Shown here: one piece after another, positions 1-6,204 of the stretch
Layout of the letters: each line of letters opens with the position of its first letter
Position numbering within the stretch: position 1 is the first letter of the stretch
NCBI GenBank assembly: GCA_031556275.1
Contig: JAVBTG010000201.1
Location: 1 to 10,994, forward strand
Direction of reading: 5' to 3'
DNA length: 10,994 nucleotides
Source of the DNA: JAKPNF01 sp031556275
Lineage (GTDB): Bacteria; Verrucomicrobiota; Verrucomicrobiia; Opitutales; JAKPNF01
Program-made: the position numbers and the translations under genes
The notes under the pieces: generated by a model
Databases searched by the model: none
What the model was told of the DNA's origin: nothing
The model's input: the letters and a program-made list of their open reading frames with translations, nothing else

Positions 1-135
1 GCCGCCCCCCCGGGGCTGTGGTGGCCCCTGGGCGTTGCGCCCGCTCCTGTTGGGGGTTTGAGGGGGGGGGCCCACCCGGGGGGGTGTTTTTGAAAACCGG
101 GGGGGTCATCCCGGGGCCGGCCCCCCGCCTGTTGC
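1..135. other. Low-quality, G-run-rich sequence at the window edge
   Basis: The first ~130 bases contain many G runs on the plus strand (nine or more G near 62-70, six or more near 88-94 and 109-115) unlike anything else in the window. In the frame of the binding-protein gene they translate to a stretch with about a dozen prolines. Islands still look like the family: GFQKHP and then PPQT, where homologues usually have a phrase like V-F-K-K-H-P-E-W-F and then I-P-Q. I read this as real coding sequence damaged by base miscalls or short indels at the end of an assembly, not as biology. Confidence 0.6.
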
Positions 136-593
136 GCGCAGTCGTAGGAGCCTGTGCCAAAGAGAATGTCCGCGCCGACGGACACGTCGCTTTTTAAAAA
201 GGCGCCGCGGGCGCGGCGCGCGTCGTCGGGGGCGTCGGGATTGTCGCGGAAAAAACCCGCCTGCACGCGCGCGTTCCACGGGTTGCCCAGTTCGCTTGTC
301 CAATGGTAGCGGAAGGCCGAGGCGTATTGCGCGTTCAAGTAGCGGATGATGTCGCTGCTGCCGCCCACGACCCGCCATTGCACGTGGACGCGCTTGCCCG
401 TGCGCTCAAAAAAATCTTTCTCGAAGGCCTCCGAAAAGGCGCGGCGCACGGCCTGCGGGTGCGGGGAAAGGATGACGAGTGTTTCCGAGGCGTCGGTGGC
501 GGCCCCGTTTTTTTGGAGACCGAACCATAGCGGAAGGCCTATCAACGCGGCTAGGGCGACGATGCAGAGGCAGGTATAGAGTCCTTTTCGCAT
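1..593 (-). CDS. Iron(III)-type ABC transporter substrate-binding protein, N-terminal part (runs off the left edge)
   Basis: Reading from the ATG at 593-591, the frame stays open to the window edge (197 codons). It begins with a short basic stretch (MRKGLYT) and a hydrophobic segment at about residues 8-26, which is a signal peptide or membrane anchor, so the product should sit in the periplasm. The following pattern (an LVILSPH-type strand near residue 40, FSEAFEKDF, VQWRVVGGSSDIIRYL, then a GTGSYD motif near 147-151) resembles family 1 extracellular solute-binding proteins of the Fe(III)/AfuA-FbpA kind. These bind ferric iron or a similar ligand and deliver it to the membrane permease. The gene follows the ABC ATPase gene by 18 bp on the same strand, with a weak AGGA before the start, so the two are likely co-transcribed. 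Substrate is not proven by sequence; sulfate, polyamine or phosphonate ligands remain possible. From about residue 157 the translation becomes Pro/Gly-rich and loses family character, probably through sequence error at the contig edge. Confidence 0.72.
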   Translation of the reverse strand, partial: MRKGLYTCLCIVALAALIGLPLWFGLQKNGAATDASETLVILSPHPQAVRRAFSEAFEKDFFERTGKRVHVQWRVVGGSSDIIRYLNAQYASAFRYHWTSELGNPWNARVQAGFFRDNPDAPDDARRARGAFLKSDVSVGADILFGTGSYDCAQQAGGRPRDDPPGFQKHPPGWAPPLKPPTGAGATPRGHHSPGGA

Positions 594-611
594 CCGTGTG
601 TGATTCCTATA

Positions 612-1685
612 TTAAAACGGCAAGATCACGACATCCTCGGGGTCGACCCATGCGTAGAGGCTGTCGGAGGCGTTGCCGCGCGGGTTGAGTTGGAAGACGC
701 GAAAAGATGCTTCCGGGTTGCTGTCGGGCACAAAACGCAGTTGCGCCATTTCGCCGAGGAAAACGCGGTCGGCCACGCGGCCTTCGAGGCAGTTTTCGTC
801 GGCGGGCATCGTGTCCAAATGCCATGATTCGGGACGGATGCAGACGGAAACTTTGTCGCCCTCGGCAAAGCGGTCGGGATGGACGCCGCCGAGGGCCGCG
901 CGCAGGGGGCCCAACGCCGTTTCCACCAAGCCCTCACCCGCCCCGCAGGCGCGTAAAATGCCGTCGAAAAAATCGGACTCGCCTAGGAAGGAGGCGACAA
1001 AGGCGTCCGCCGGGCGGCGGTATATTTCCTGGGGGGTGCCGATCTGGGAAATTTTGCCGTCTTTCATCACGGCCATGCGGTCGGCCATCGCGAGGGCTTC
1101 CTTTTGGTCGTGGGTGACGTAGACGGCCGTCAGGCCCGATTCTTTGCAGATGCGGCGAATTTCCCCGCGAAGTTCCGCGCGCAGGCGCGCGTCGAGGTTG
1201 GACAGCGGCTCGTCCAGAAGCAGGCAGTGCGGCTCCACCACCATCGCGCGGGCCAATGCGACGCGCTGCTGCTGGCCGCCCGAGAGGGTGTTGGGCGCGG
1301 CCTTGGCGAAGTCCGCCATGCGCACCTGTTCCAAGGCGCGGCTGACGCGCGAGGTTATCTCGTCTTTGGGAAGTTTTTGCTGTTCGAGACCGAACGCCAC
1401 ATTTTGCGCCACATTCATGTGGGGCCACAAGGCGTAGTTTTGAAACACCATCCCCGTGTGGCGCAGGTAGGCGGGCTGATAGGTAACGTTTTTCTCCCCG
1501 AAAAGCAGCGCCCCCTTGTCCGGTTCGCAAAAGCCGGCTATCGTGCGCAGGAGCGTTGTTTTGCCGCAACCGCTGGGGCCGAGCAGGAAGAACATTTCTC
1601 CTTGGGCGATGTCCAAACTCACGTCGTCCAGCGCGCGGACGTTGCCGAATGTTTTGTGCAGATGCCGGATGCCGATTGCAGTCAT
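612..1685 (-). CDS. ABC transporter ATP-binding protein, iron(III)/spermidine-putrescine class
   Basis: This 357-residue cytoplasmic ATPase powers an ABC importer. All nucleotide-binding motifs are intact: Walker A GPSGCGKTT at 36-44, Q-loop glutamine 82, signature LSGGQQQR at 134-141, Walker B LLLDE at 155-159, D-loop SNLD at 162-165 and switch histidine 192. A C-terminal regulatory region of about 275-357 fits the TOBE domain of the FbpC/PotA/UgpC/MalK class. The start at 1685 is chosen because MTAIGIRHLHKTFG is the usual start of such proteins; the frame stays open 28 codons further upstream but that stretch would run into the leuC promoter. No Shine-Dalgarno sequence precedes it. It lies upstream of, and 18 bp from, a binding-protein gene, so it is probably the first gene of an iron(III)-type import operon whose permease would lie beyond the left edge. 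Ferric iron is the best guess from the partner protein; the ATPase alone does not fix the substrate. Confidence 0.9.
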   Translation of the reverse strand: MTAIGIRHLHKTFGNVRALDDVSLDIAQGEMFFLLGPSGCGKTTLLRTIAGFCEPDKGALLFGEKNVTYQPAYLRHTGMVFQNYALWPHMNVAQNVAFGLEQQKLPKDEITSRVSRALEQVRMADFAKAAPNTLSGGQQQRVALARAMVVEPHCLLLDEPLSNLDARLRAELRGEIRRICKESGLTAVYVTHDQKEALAMADRMAVMKDGKISQIGTPQEIYRRPADAFVASFLGESDFFDGILRACGAGEGLVETALGPLRAALGGVHPDRFAEGDKVSVCIRPESWHLDTMPADENCLEGRVADRVFLGEMAQLRFVPDSNPEASFRVFQLNPRGNASDSLYAWVDPEDVVILPF

Positions 1686-1698
1686 TTTTTGAAAGCTT

Positions 1699-1714
1699 AG
1701 TTTGAAATCAAACT
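1699..1714. promoter_or_regulatory. Perfect 7-bp inverted repeat before the ABC ATPase gene
   Basis: AGTTTGA and TCAAACT form a perfect 7-bp inverted repeat around a 2-bp centre, 13 bp upstream of the ATPase start codon and downstream of a possible minus-strand -10 (TATAAA, complement of 1726-1731). With a 2-nt centre it is a poor RNA hairpin but a good shape for a dimeric repressor site. It does not match the Fur consensus. It could be an operator for the importer operon; function is inferred from position only. Confidence 0.4.
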
Positions 1715-1756
1715 TGGGAAAAGCATTTATAATGTGGCAACAACGCCCTTCCCTTC

Positions 1757-1786
1757 TTGACCGTCTCAAACGCGGCTTTGTATAAT
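1757..1786 (+). promoter_or_regulatory. leuC promoter, near-consensus sigma70 type
   Basis: A -35 box TTGACC (1757-1762, 5 of 6 consensus bases) is separated by 18 bp from a perfect -10 box TATAAT (1781-1786). Transcription would be expected to start about 7 bases later, near 1793, that is only a few bases before the leuC ATG at 1796. A second TATAAT occurs at 1728-1733 but has only TTGAAA 20 bp upstream, a poor spacing. Confidence 0.75.
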
Positions 1787-1795
1787 CGAGTTTCT

Positions 1796-3214
1796 ATGTC
1801 CAAGAAAAGCCTTTTCGACAAAGTGTGGGACGCCCACACCGTGCGCACGCTCCCCAACGGGCAGACGCAGCTCTTTGTGTCCACCCACCTGCTGCACGAG
1901 GTGACGAGCCCGCAGGCCTTCGGCATGTTGCGCGATTTGAAGCTGCCCGTGCGTTTTCCGAACCGCACATTCGCCACGGTCGACCATATCATCCCGACCG
2001 ATCCGGCTCAGCGCAAGGAGCCCTTCGCGGACGAGCTGGCCGTGGCCATGCTCAACGAGCTGCGCAAAAATTGCAAAGAGAACCATATTAGGTTTTTCGA
2101 TTTGATGACCGGCAAGCAGGGCGTCGTCCATATCGTCGGCCCCGAGGAGGGCATCACGCAGCCCGGCTGCACGATTGCCTGCGGCGACTCGCACACCGCC
2201 ACGCACGGCGCGTTTGGCGCGATCGCCTTCGGCATCGGCACGAGCCAGGTGCGCGACGTGCTCGCGACGCAGACCCTCTCCTTTGCCAAGCCCAAGCTGC
2301 GCCGCGTGCAGGTGGACGGCAAGCTAGCCGCGGGCGTTTACCCGAAGGACGTGGCGTTGTTCCTCATCCGCAAGATGGGGGTCAACGGCGGCCTCGGTTT
2401 CGCCCACGAATACGCGGGGGAAGTTTTTGACGAGATGAGCATGGAGGGCCGCATGACCGTCTGCAATATGGCGATCGAGGGCGGGGCGCGCTTTGGCTAT
2501 GTGAACCCCGACCGGAAAACGGTTGATTATCTCAAGGGCCGCCCCTTCGCGCCGACCGGCGCGGCATGGGACGAGGCCGTCGGGCGCTGGCTCTCCTTCG
2601 CCTCCGACGAGGGCTGCCATTACGACGAGGTGATAAAGTTCCGCGCCGAGGATATCGCCCCGACTGTCACATGGGGCTTGAATCCCGCGCAGGCCATCGC
2701 CATCGACGAGCCGTTGCCAATTGTGTCCGCTTTGCCGGAAAGCGAGCGCGCCGCCGCCGAGGAGGCGTTTGCGCACATGCAGTTCACGCCCGGGGAATTG
2801 ATCGAGGGGCAGAAGGTGGATGTGACTTTCTTGGGCTCCTGCACCAATGGTCGTTTGTCCGACTTGCGCGAGGCCGCGAAGTACGCCAAGGGACGCAAGG
2901 TGGCCCCGGGTGTTCAGGCGATCGTCGTGCCGGGCTCGCAGATCGTGGACAAACTCGCCCGCGAAGAAGGGCTCGACAAGATTTTCCGCGACGCCGGGTT
3001 TGAATGGCGCGAGGCGGGCTGCTCGATGTGCTTGGGCATGAACCCCGACAAGCTCGTGGGCACGCAATTGTGCGCTTCTTCCTCGAACCGCAATTTCAAG
3101 GGCCGCATGGGCAGCCCCACCGGGCGCACGGTGCTGATGAGCCCCGTCATGGTGGTGGCCGCCGCCGTCACCGGCAAAATCACCGACGCGCGCAAGTGCT
3201 TCGGCATCCAATAA
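1796..3214 (+). CDS. leuC: 3-isopropylmalate dehydratase, large subunit
   Basis: LeuC with LeuD isomerises 2-isopropylmalate to 3-isopropylmalate in leucine biosynthesis, in the cytoplasm. The 472-residue product is collinear with the family (about 466 residues in E. coli). The three cysteines that hold the [4Fe-4S] cluster are present: C349 in GSCTNGRLSDL, and C409 and C412 in GCSMCLGMNPD. CGDSHTATHGAFGAIAFGIGT is the usual substrate/cluster-region signature of the aconitase superfamily. The start at 1796 (MSKKSLFDKVWDAH) matches the common LeuC N-terminus; an extension to a TTG at 1757 would overlap the -35 box. There is no Shine-Dalgarno sequence and the promoter is almost at the ATG. leuD follows 22 bp downstream. 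Paralogues such as homoaconitase or citramalate-pathway isomerases are possible alternatives but the long LeuC-type sequence makes LeuC the better call. No leuA or leuB is in the window. Confidence 0.96.
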   Translation: MSKKSLFDKVWDAHTVRTLPNGQTQLFVSTHLLHEVTSPQAFGMLRDLKLPVRFPNRTFATVDHIIPTDPAQRKEPFADELAVAMLNELRKNCKENHIRFFDLMTGKQGVVHIVGPEEGITQPGCTIACGDSHTATHGAFGAIAFGIGTSQVRDVLATQTLSFAKPKLRRVQVDGKLAAGVYPKDVALFLIRKMGVNGGLGFAHEYAGEVFDEMSMEGRMTVCNMAIEGGARFGYVNPDRKTVDYLKGRPFAPTGAAWDEAVGRWLSFASDEGCHYDEVIKFRAEDIAPTVTWGLNPAQAIAIDEPLPIVSALPESERAAAEEAFAHMQFTPGELIEGQKVDVTFLGSCTNGRLSDLREAAKYAKGRKVAPGVQAIVVPGSQIVDKLAREEGLDKIFRDAGFEWREAGCSMCLGMNPDKLVGTQLCASSSNRNFKGRMGSPTGRTVLMSPVMVVAAAVTGKITDARKCFGIQ

Positions 3215-3236
3215 CTCTTTTTAAGGAATTTTTAAA

Positions 3237-3845
3237 ATGCGTTTACCCGAAATCAAACAGGTCATCAGCACCGGCATTTACGTGCCGGGCGACGACATCG
3301 ACACCGACCGCATCATCCCCGCGCGCTTCATGAAGTGCATCACCTTCGAGGGGCTGGGCGAGTTCGCCTTTTACGACGAGCGCGTCGCCGCCGACGGAAC
3401 CCGCAAGGGGCACCCCTTTGACGACCCGAAACACGCGGGGGCCACGATCCTGCTCAGCGGCAGCAATTTCGGCTGCGGCAGCTCGCGCGAGCACGCCCCG
3501 CAGGCGCTCTACCGCTACGGCATCCGCGCGATTTTGGCGGAGAGCTTCGCGGAGATTTTCTTTGGCAACTCAACGACACTGGGCATCCCCTGCGCCGTCA
3601 TGAAGGGCCAGGACATCCGCGCGCTGGCCAAGATGATCGAGGCCGACCCGAAGCTCGCCATCACCGTCGACGTTGAAAACGACAAAGTCGCCGCCGACGG
3701 CAAAGAATTTTCCGCCAGTGTGCGCGACGGGGCCAAAAAGGCCCTCGTTTCCGGCAAGTGGGACGCCATCGCGGAATTGCTCGAGGCAAAGAACCTCATC
3801 GCCGAGGCCGACGGGCGTTTGCCGCAGGTCGACAAGGCGTTGTAA
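3237..3845 (+). CDS. leuD: 3-isopropylmalate dehydratase, small subunit
   Basis: The 202-residue product is the swivelling small subunit that completes the isopropylmalate isomerase active site with LeuC. Family features are clear: DDIDTDRIIPARF at 19-31 and GSNFGCGSSREHAP at 75-88, which carries the substrate-binding serine/arginine loop. Length is normal (201 residues in E. coli). The start is supported by the best ribosome-binding site in the window, AAGGAA at 3222-3227, 9 bp before the ATG. It lies 22 bp after leuC and is the last gene of that unit, since a terminator follows 15 bp after its stop. The C-terminal extension (EAKNLIAEADGRLPQVDKAL) is typical of the longer, bacterial-type LeuD. 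Confidence 0.96.
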   Translation: MRLPEIKQVISTGIYVPGDDIDTDRIIPARFMKCITFEGLGEFAFYDERVAADGTRKGHPFDDPKHAGATILLSGSNFGCGSSREHAPQALYRYGIRAILAESFAEIFFGNSTTLGIPCAVMKGQDIRALAKMIEADPKLAITVDVENDKVAADGKEFSASVRDGAKKALVSGKWDAIAELLEAKNLIAEADGRLPQVDKAL

Positions 3846-3860
3846 AAGCCGAAACTATTT

Positions 3861-3909
3861 GCCGTGTTCGGGTGTTTATGTCTACCATACGCCCGTACAC
3901 GGCATTTTT
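3861..3909 (+). terminator. Intrinsic terminator after leuCD
   Basis: Arms at 3861-3875 (GCCGTGTTCGGGTGT) and 3889-3903 (ACGCCCGTACACGGC) pair over 15 positions with one mismatch and one G-U wobble, around a 13-nt loop. A T5 run at 3905-3909 follows. This is a good rho-independent terminator 15 bp after the leuD stop. An in-frame ATG at 3878 that could extend gspG lies inside its loop, which argues against that start. Confidence 0.8.
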
Positions 3910-3928
3910 CATTTTCACAAAAACCCCC

Positions 3929-4381
3929 ATGCAATCCGACACACGCCCCGAACGCAAGCCCGCCCGCAAGGGTTTCACACTGCTTGAAATTGTCATCGCC
4001 ATCGCGCTACTGGCCATCATCATCGGCGCGGTCGTCACCAATGTGGAAGGCATCTTCAGTTCCGGCCAGACCAGCGTCGCCAAAATGTTTGTGGAGGAAA
4101 CGGTTAAGACCCCGCTCATGATGTATCGCATCAACATGGGCGGCTATCCGACCACGGAGGAAGGATTGACGGCCTTGGTAAGCGCCCCCGACCAGGGCCG
4201 CGAGCGCTGGAAGGGACCCTATGTGGATAAAATGCCCGAAGATCCTTGGGGCAATCCCTACAAATACCGGTACCCGGGCGTCAAAAATCCCGCTGGCTAT
4301 GACGTGTGGTCGATGGGCCCAGACAAACAGGACGGCACCGACGACGACATCGGCAACTGGCAACCCGCCGCCGGGAAATAA
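3929..4381 (+). CDS. gspG: Type II secretion system major pseudopilin
   Basis: GspG is the main subunit of the T2SS pseudopilus, the periplasmic piston that drives folded proteins out through the secretin. The 150-residue precursor has a basic class III leader (MQSDTRPERKPARKG) cut after G15, mature F16 and the essential Glu5 (E20), followed by a hydrophobic helix to about residue 38. The C-terminal domain carries the GspG signatures: GGYPTTEEGL at 71-80, DPWGNPYKYRYPG at 105-117 and the acidic DGTDDDIGNW loop at 135-144, which matches the calcium-binding loop of the family. These separate it from type IV pilins. The start at 3929 gives a normal 15-residue leader; the upstream ATG at 3878 would add 17 residues with hydrophobic FFIF and sits within the terminator loop. 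No Shine-Dalgarno sequence is visible. It heads a five-gene pseudopilin operon. Confidence 0.95.
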   Translation: MQSDTRPERKPARKGFTLLEIVIAIALLAIIIGAVVTNVEGIFSSGQTSVAKMFVEETVKTPLMMYRINMGGYPTTEEGLTALVSAPDQGRERWKGPYVDKMPEDPWGNPYKYRYPGVKNPAGYDVWSMGPDKQDGTDDDIGNWQPAAGK

Positions 4382-4394
4382 ATAATTTGCCTTG

Positions 4395-4955
4395 ATGCGG
4401 CGTATGGTTTCCCACGCCATTTCCAAAACGGTAAACCCCGCCCGAAAGCTCCGGTCGGGGTTTACGCTTTTAGAAATAGTGGTGGCACTGGCGCTGATGG
4501 CGTTGGTCGCGGGGGTCGTGGTGGTGAATTTCGATTCCTCGTTCGACAACATGGGGGCGCGTCCTCCCGGCGACGTTTTTCGCAAGGCCGTGCGGCAGGC
4601 CCGCTACGAGGCCGCCCTCCGCATGCTTAAGACCTACCTCTCCTTCGACCCCGAAAAAAACGAGTTCGCCGTCGTCGACGCCGCAGGCGCGGACTGCGGA
4701 AAATATCCGCTGGGAAAAGCGGTGGACAAGGGCCGCTTCGAAGTCGAGTTCATCCCCATATTGCCGGAGGACAATATCGGCGCAAGGGACAAAAACGATC
4801 CGTCCGAGTATCCCGTGCCACGCCTTGTGTTCGACCCTTCCGGTTGCGGGATGCCGGTGAAAGTGAAGATCAAAGGCCCGGGTGAAAATATCGAACTGAC
4901 GCTCGACCCCTTCTATTGGGGGGCGCCGCCAAAACGCGGGGGCGAACCGCTTTGA
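4395..4955 (+). CDS. gspH: T2SS minor pseudopilin, GspH-like
   Basis: The 186-residue precursor has a long basic leader ending in SG (G22), then FTLLEIVVALALMALVAGVV with mature Phe1 and Glu5 (E27), so it is a substrate of the prepilin peptidase and inserts into the inner membrane. GspH is a minor pseudopilin that joins the pseudopilus near the GspI-J-K tip. The call rests on the N-terminal motif, size and position between gspG and gspI; the C-terminal half (residues 45-186) has no motif that I can assign with certainty. The start at 4395 was preferred; the internal ATG at 4404 would shorten the leader to 19 residues and is equally possible. There is no Shine-Dalgarno sequence. It lies 13 bp after gspG and 2 bp before gspI. 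Confidence 0.8.
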   Translation: MRRMVSHAISKTVNPARKLRSGFTLLEIVVALALMALVAGVVVVNFDSSFDNMGARPPGDVFRKAVRQARYEAALRMLKTYLSFDPEKNEFAVVDAAGADCGKYPLGKAVDKGRFEVEFIPILPEDNIGARDKNDPSEYPVPRLVFDPSGCGMPVKVKIKGPGENIELTLDPFYWGAPPKRGGEPL

Positions 4956-4957
4956 CC

Positions 4958-5464
4958 ATGTCCGCCAGCCGCCGCGTCTGTTTGCGCCGCAAAAGGGCCT
5001 TCACGCTGATGGAGGTCGTCGTCGCGATGGCCCTGTTTGTGATGGCGGTGGGGATGCTTGCGCAGGCGGCCAATAACGGACTCAAGGCCGTCATCGCCAT
5101 GAGCGAGCAGATCGGGCGCGGGGCGGACTTGTTTTTTTTGCGCGAGAAAATTCTGGCCATTGAAAGCAAGGACGAAATGGAGATCGGCGGGGAGATCATG
5201 ACGCCCGCCTCCGGCAAGGTGACCTGGGAGGCCTATGTCTACCCGACCACGGCGGCGGACTTGTTTTTCCTGACGCTTGTCTTTGAGTTCCCCGCTTCCG
5301 AGACATTGCCGGAAGCCACCGTCACGCAGACGCTGTACGTTTACCGCGCCGCCTGGTCGGAGTCCGCCGACCGCAAGTTGCTGATGGATAAATTCGAGCA
5401 GGAACTGAACAATTACCGCCCCGTGCGCTCGGAAGAATCCCAAAACCAACCGACCGATGCGTAG
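4958..5464 (+). CDS. gspI: T2SS minor pseudopilin, GspI-like
   Basis: The 168-residue precursor starts with a short Arg-rich leader (SRRVCLRRKRA) and the helix FTLMEVVVAMALFVMAVGML, with Phe15 as mature residue 1 and Glu19 as Glu5. The FTLMEVVVAMAL phrase followed by a conserved small-residue helix (LAQAANNGLKAV) is characteristic of GspI, which nucleates the GspI-J-K tip complex. The residue before the cleavage site is alanine (A14), not the near-universal glycine. Its start is 2 bp after gspH stops; a longer in-frame ATG at 4916 lies inside gspH and would place non-leader sequence before the basic stretch, so 4958 is chosen. Its end overlaps gspJ by 8 bp, suggesting coupled translation. Confidence 0.82.
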   Translation: MSASRRVCLRRKRAFTLMEVVVAMALFVMAVGMLAQAANNGLKAVIAMSEQIGRGADLFFLREKILAIESKDEMEIGGEIMTPASGKVTWEAYVYPTTAADLFFLTLVFEFPASETLPEATVTQTLYVYRAAWSESADRKLLMDKFEQELNNYRPVRSEESQNQPTDA

Positions 5465-6197
5465 TCCCCGTAAAAACGCCGGATTCACCCTGTTGGAGAT
5501 CGTGCTTTCCCTGGCGGTCACCGCCTTGTTGCTCGCGGGGGCCTCCTTCTTTTTGTTTTCGCTCTCGAATATTTGGCTGAAGGCGGAAACGGAGCCGGGT
5601 CTTGACCAGCATTACCTCGGGGCCACGCGCTTTTTGGAGTATGTGCTGACTCAGGCGAAGGCGACTTCGTCCTCAAGCGGCACCTCCTCCCCGGGATCTT
5701 CCGCAAACGCCGAGCAGACGCCGCAGACCGGCGCCTCCGCGTCTTCCTCGACGGGCGCGTCTTCGGCGAAAATCGCCAACGTCACATGGGGCTATCCGCC
5801 CAACGAAAGCACGGCCGGGAGCCCGTTGATGCAGTTTACCCTGAGCGAACAGCAGCCCCTTTTTGTATGGGACGACGGGCCGTTGCCGGATCTCACCTGC
5901 TGGCTGCTGCTCGAGGAGGACGACGGGCTGTATGTCGTCTGGAAAGCCGCCAAGCAATCCAAGGAAAATGCATCGGAAATTTACCGCACACTCGTCTCGG
6001 CGCTCGTGACCAAGATCAGTTATCTTTACTACAACGAGTCGAACGAAACCTGGGAGGAGGACGAGCTTCCGCCCTCGGAAACAATGACGGGCGGCACGAT
6101 CAAGGGCGTGAACTTCACGTTCGATCTGGGCGGCGAGGAGCGCGTTTTCAAAATCTATTTCCGCGAAAAACCCTCTTCGCTTCCGCTGATTTATTAA
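5457..6197 (+). CDS. gspJ: T2SS minor pseudopilin, GspJ-like, with a Ser/Thr-rich insertion
   Basis: The 246-residue precursor has a typical leader MRSPRKNAG, cut after G9, and FTLLEIVLSLAVTALLLAG with Glu5 at E14. GspJ forms the pseudopilus tip with GspI and GspK. The C-terminal half contains a GspJ-like stretch LVSALVTKISYLYYNESNETWEED near 185-205, where family members have a phrase equivalent to L-L-x-G-V-x-x-L-x-F-x-Y. Residues 70-105 are a low-complexity segment rich in Ser, Thr, Gly and Ala (for example SSSSGTSSPGSS) that separates the N-terminal helix from the globular part; such a length of flexible linker is not a usual GspJ feature. The gene overlaps gspI by 8 bp and is followed by gspK after 7 bp. 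Confidence 0.82.
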   Translation: MRSPRKNAGFTLLEIVLSLAVTALLLAGASFFLFSLSNIWLKAETEPGLDQHYLGATRFLEYVLTQAKATSSSSGTSSPGSSANAEQTPQTGASASSSTGASSAKIANVTWGYPPNESTAGSPLMQFTLSEQQPLFVWDDGPLPDLTCWLLLEEDDGLYVVWKAAKQSKENASEIYRTLVSALVTKISYLYYNESNETWEEDELPPSETMTGGTIKGVNFTFDLGGEERVFKIYFREKPSSLPLIY

Positions 6198-6204
6198 TTT
6201 TCCC

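Noticed and set aside
2324..3211. A 295-codon minus-strand frame opposite leuC
   Set aside because: Shadow of leuC: no motif, no start signal, and LeuC covers the region with all cluster cysteines intact.
3878..3928. N-terminal extension of GspG from the ATG at 3878
   Set aside because: That ATG lies in the loop of the leuCD terminator, and the extension adds a hydrophobic stretch before the basic leader, which is not seen in class III prepilin signals.
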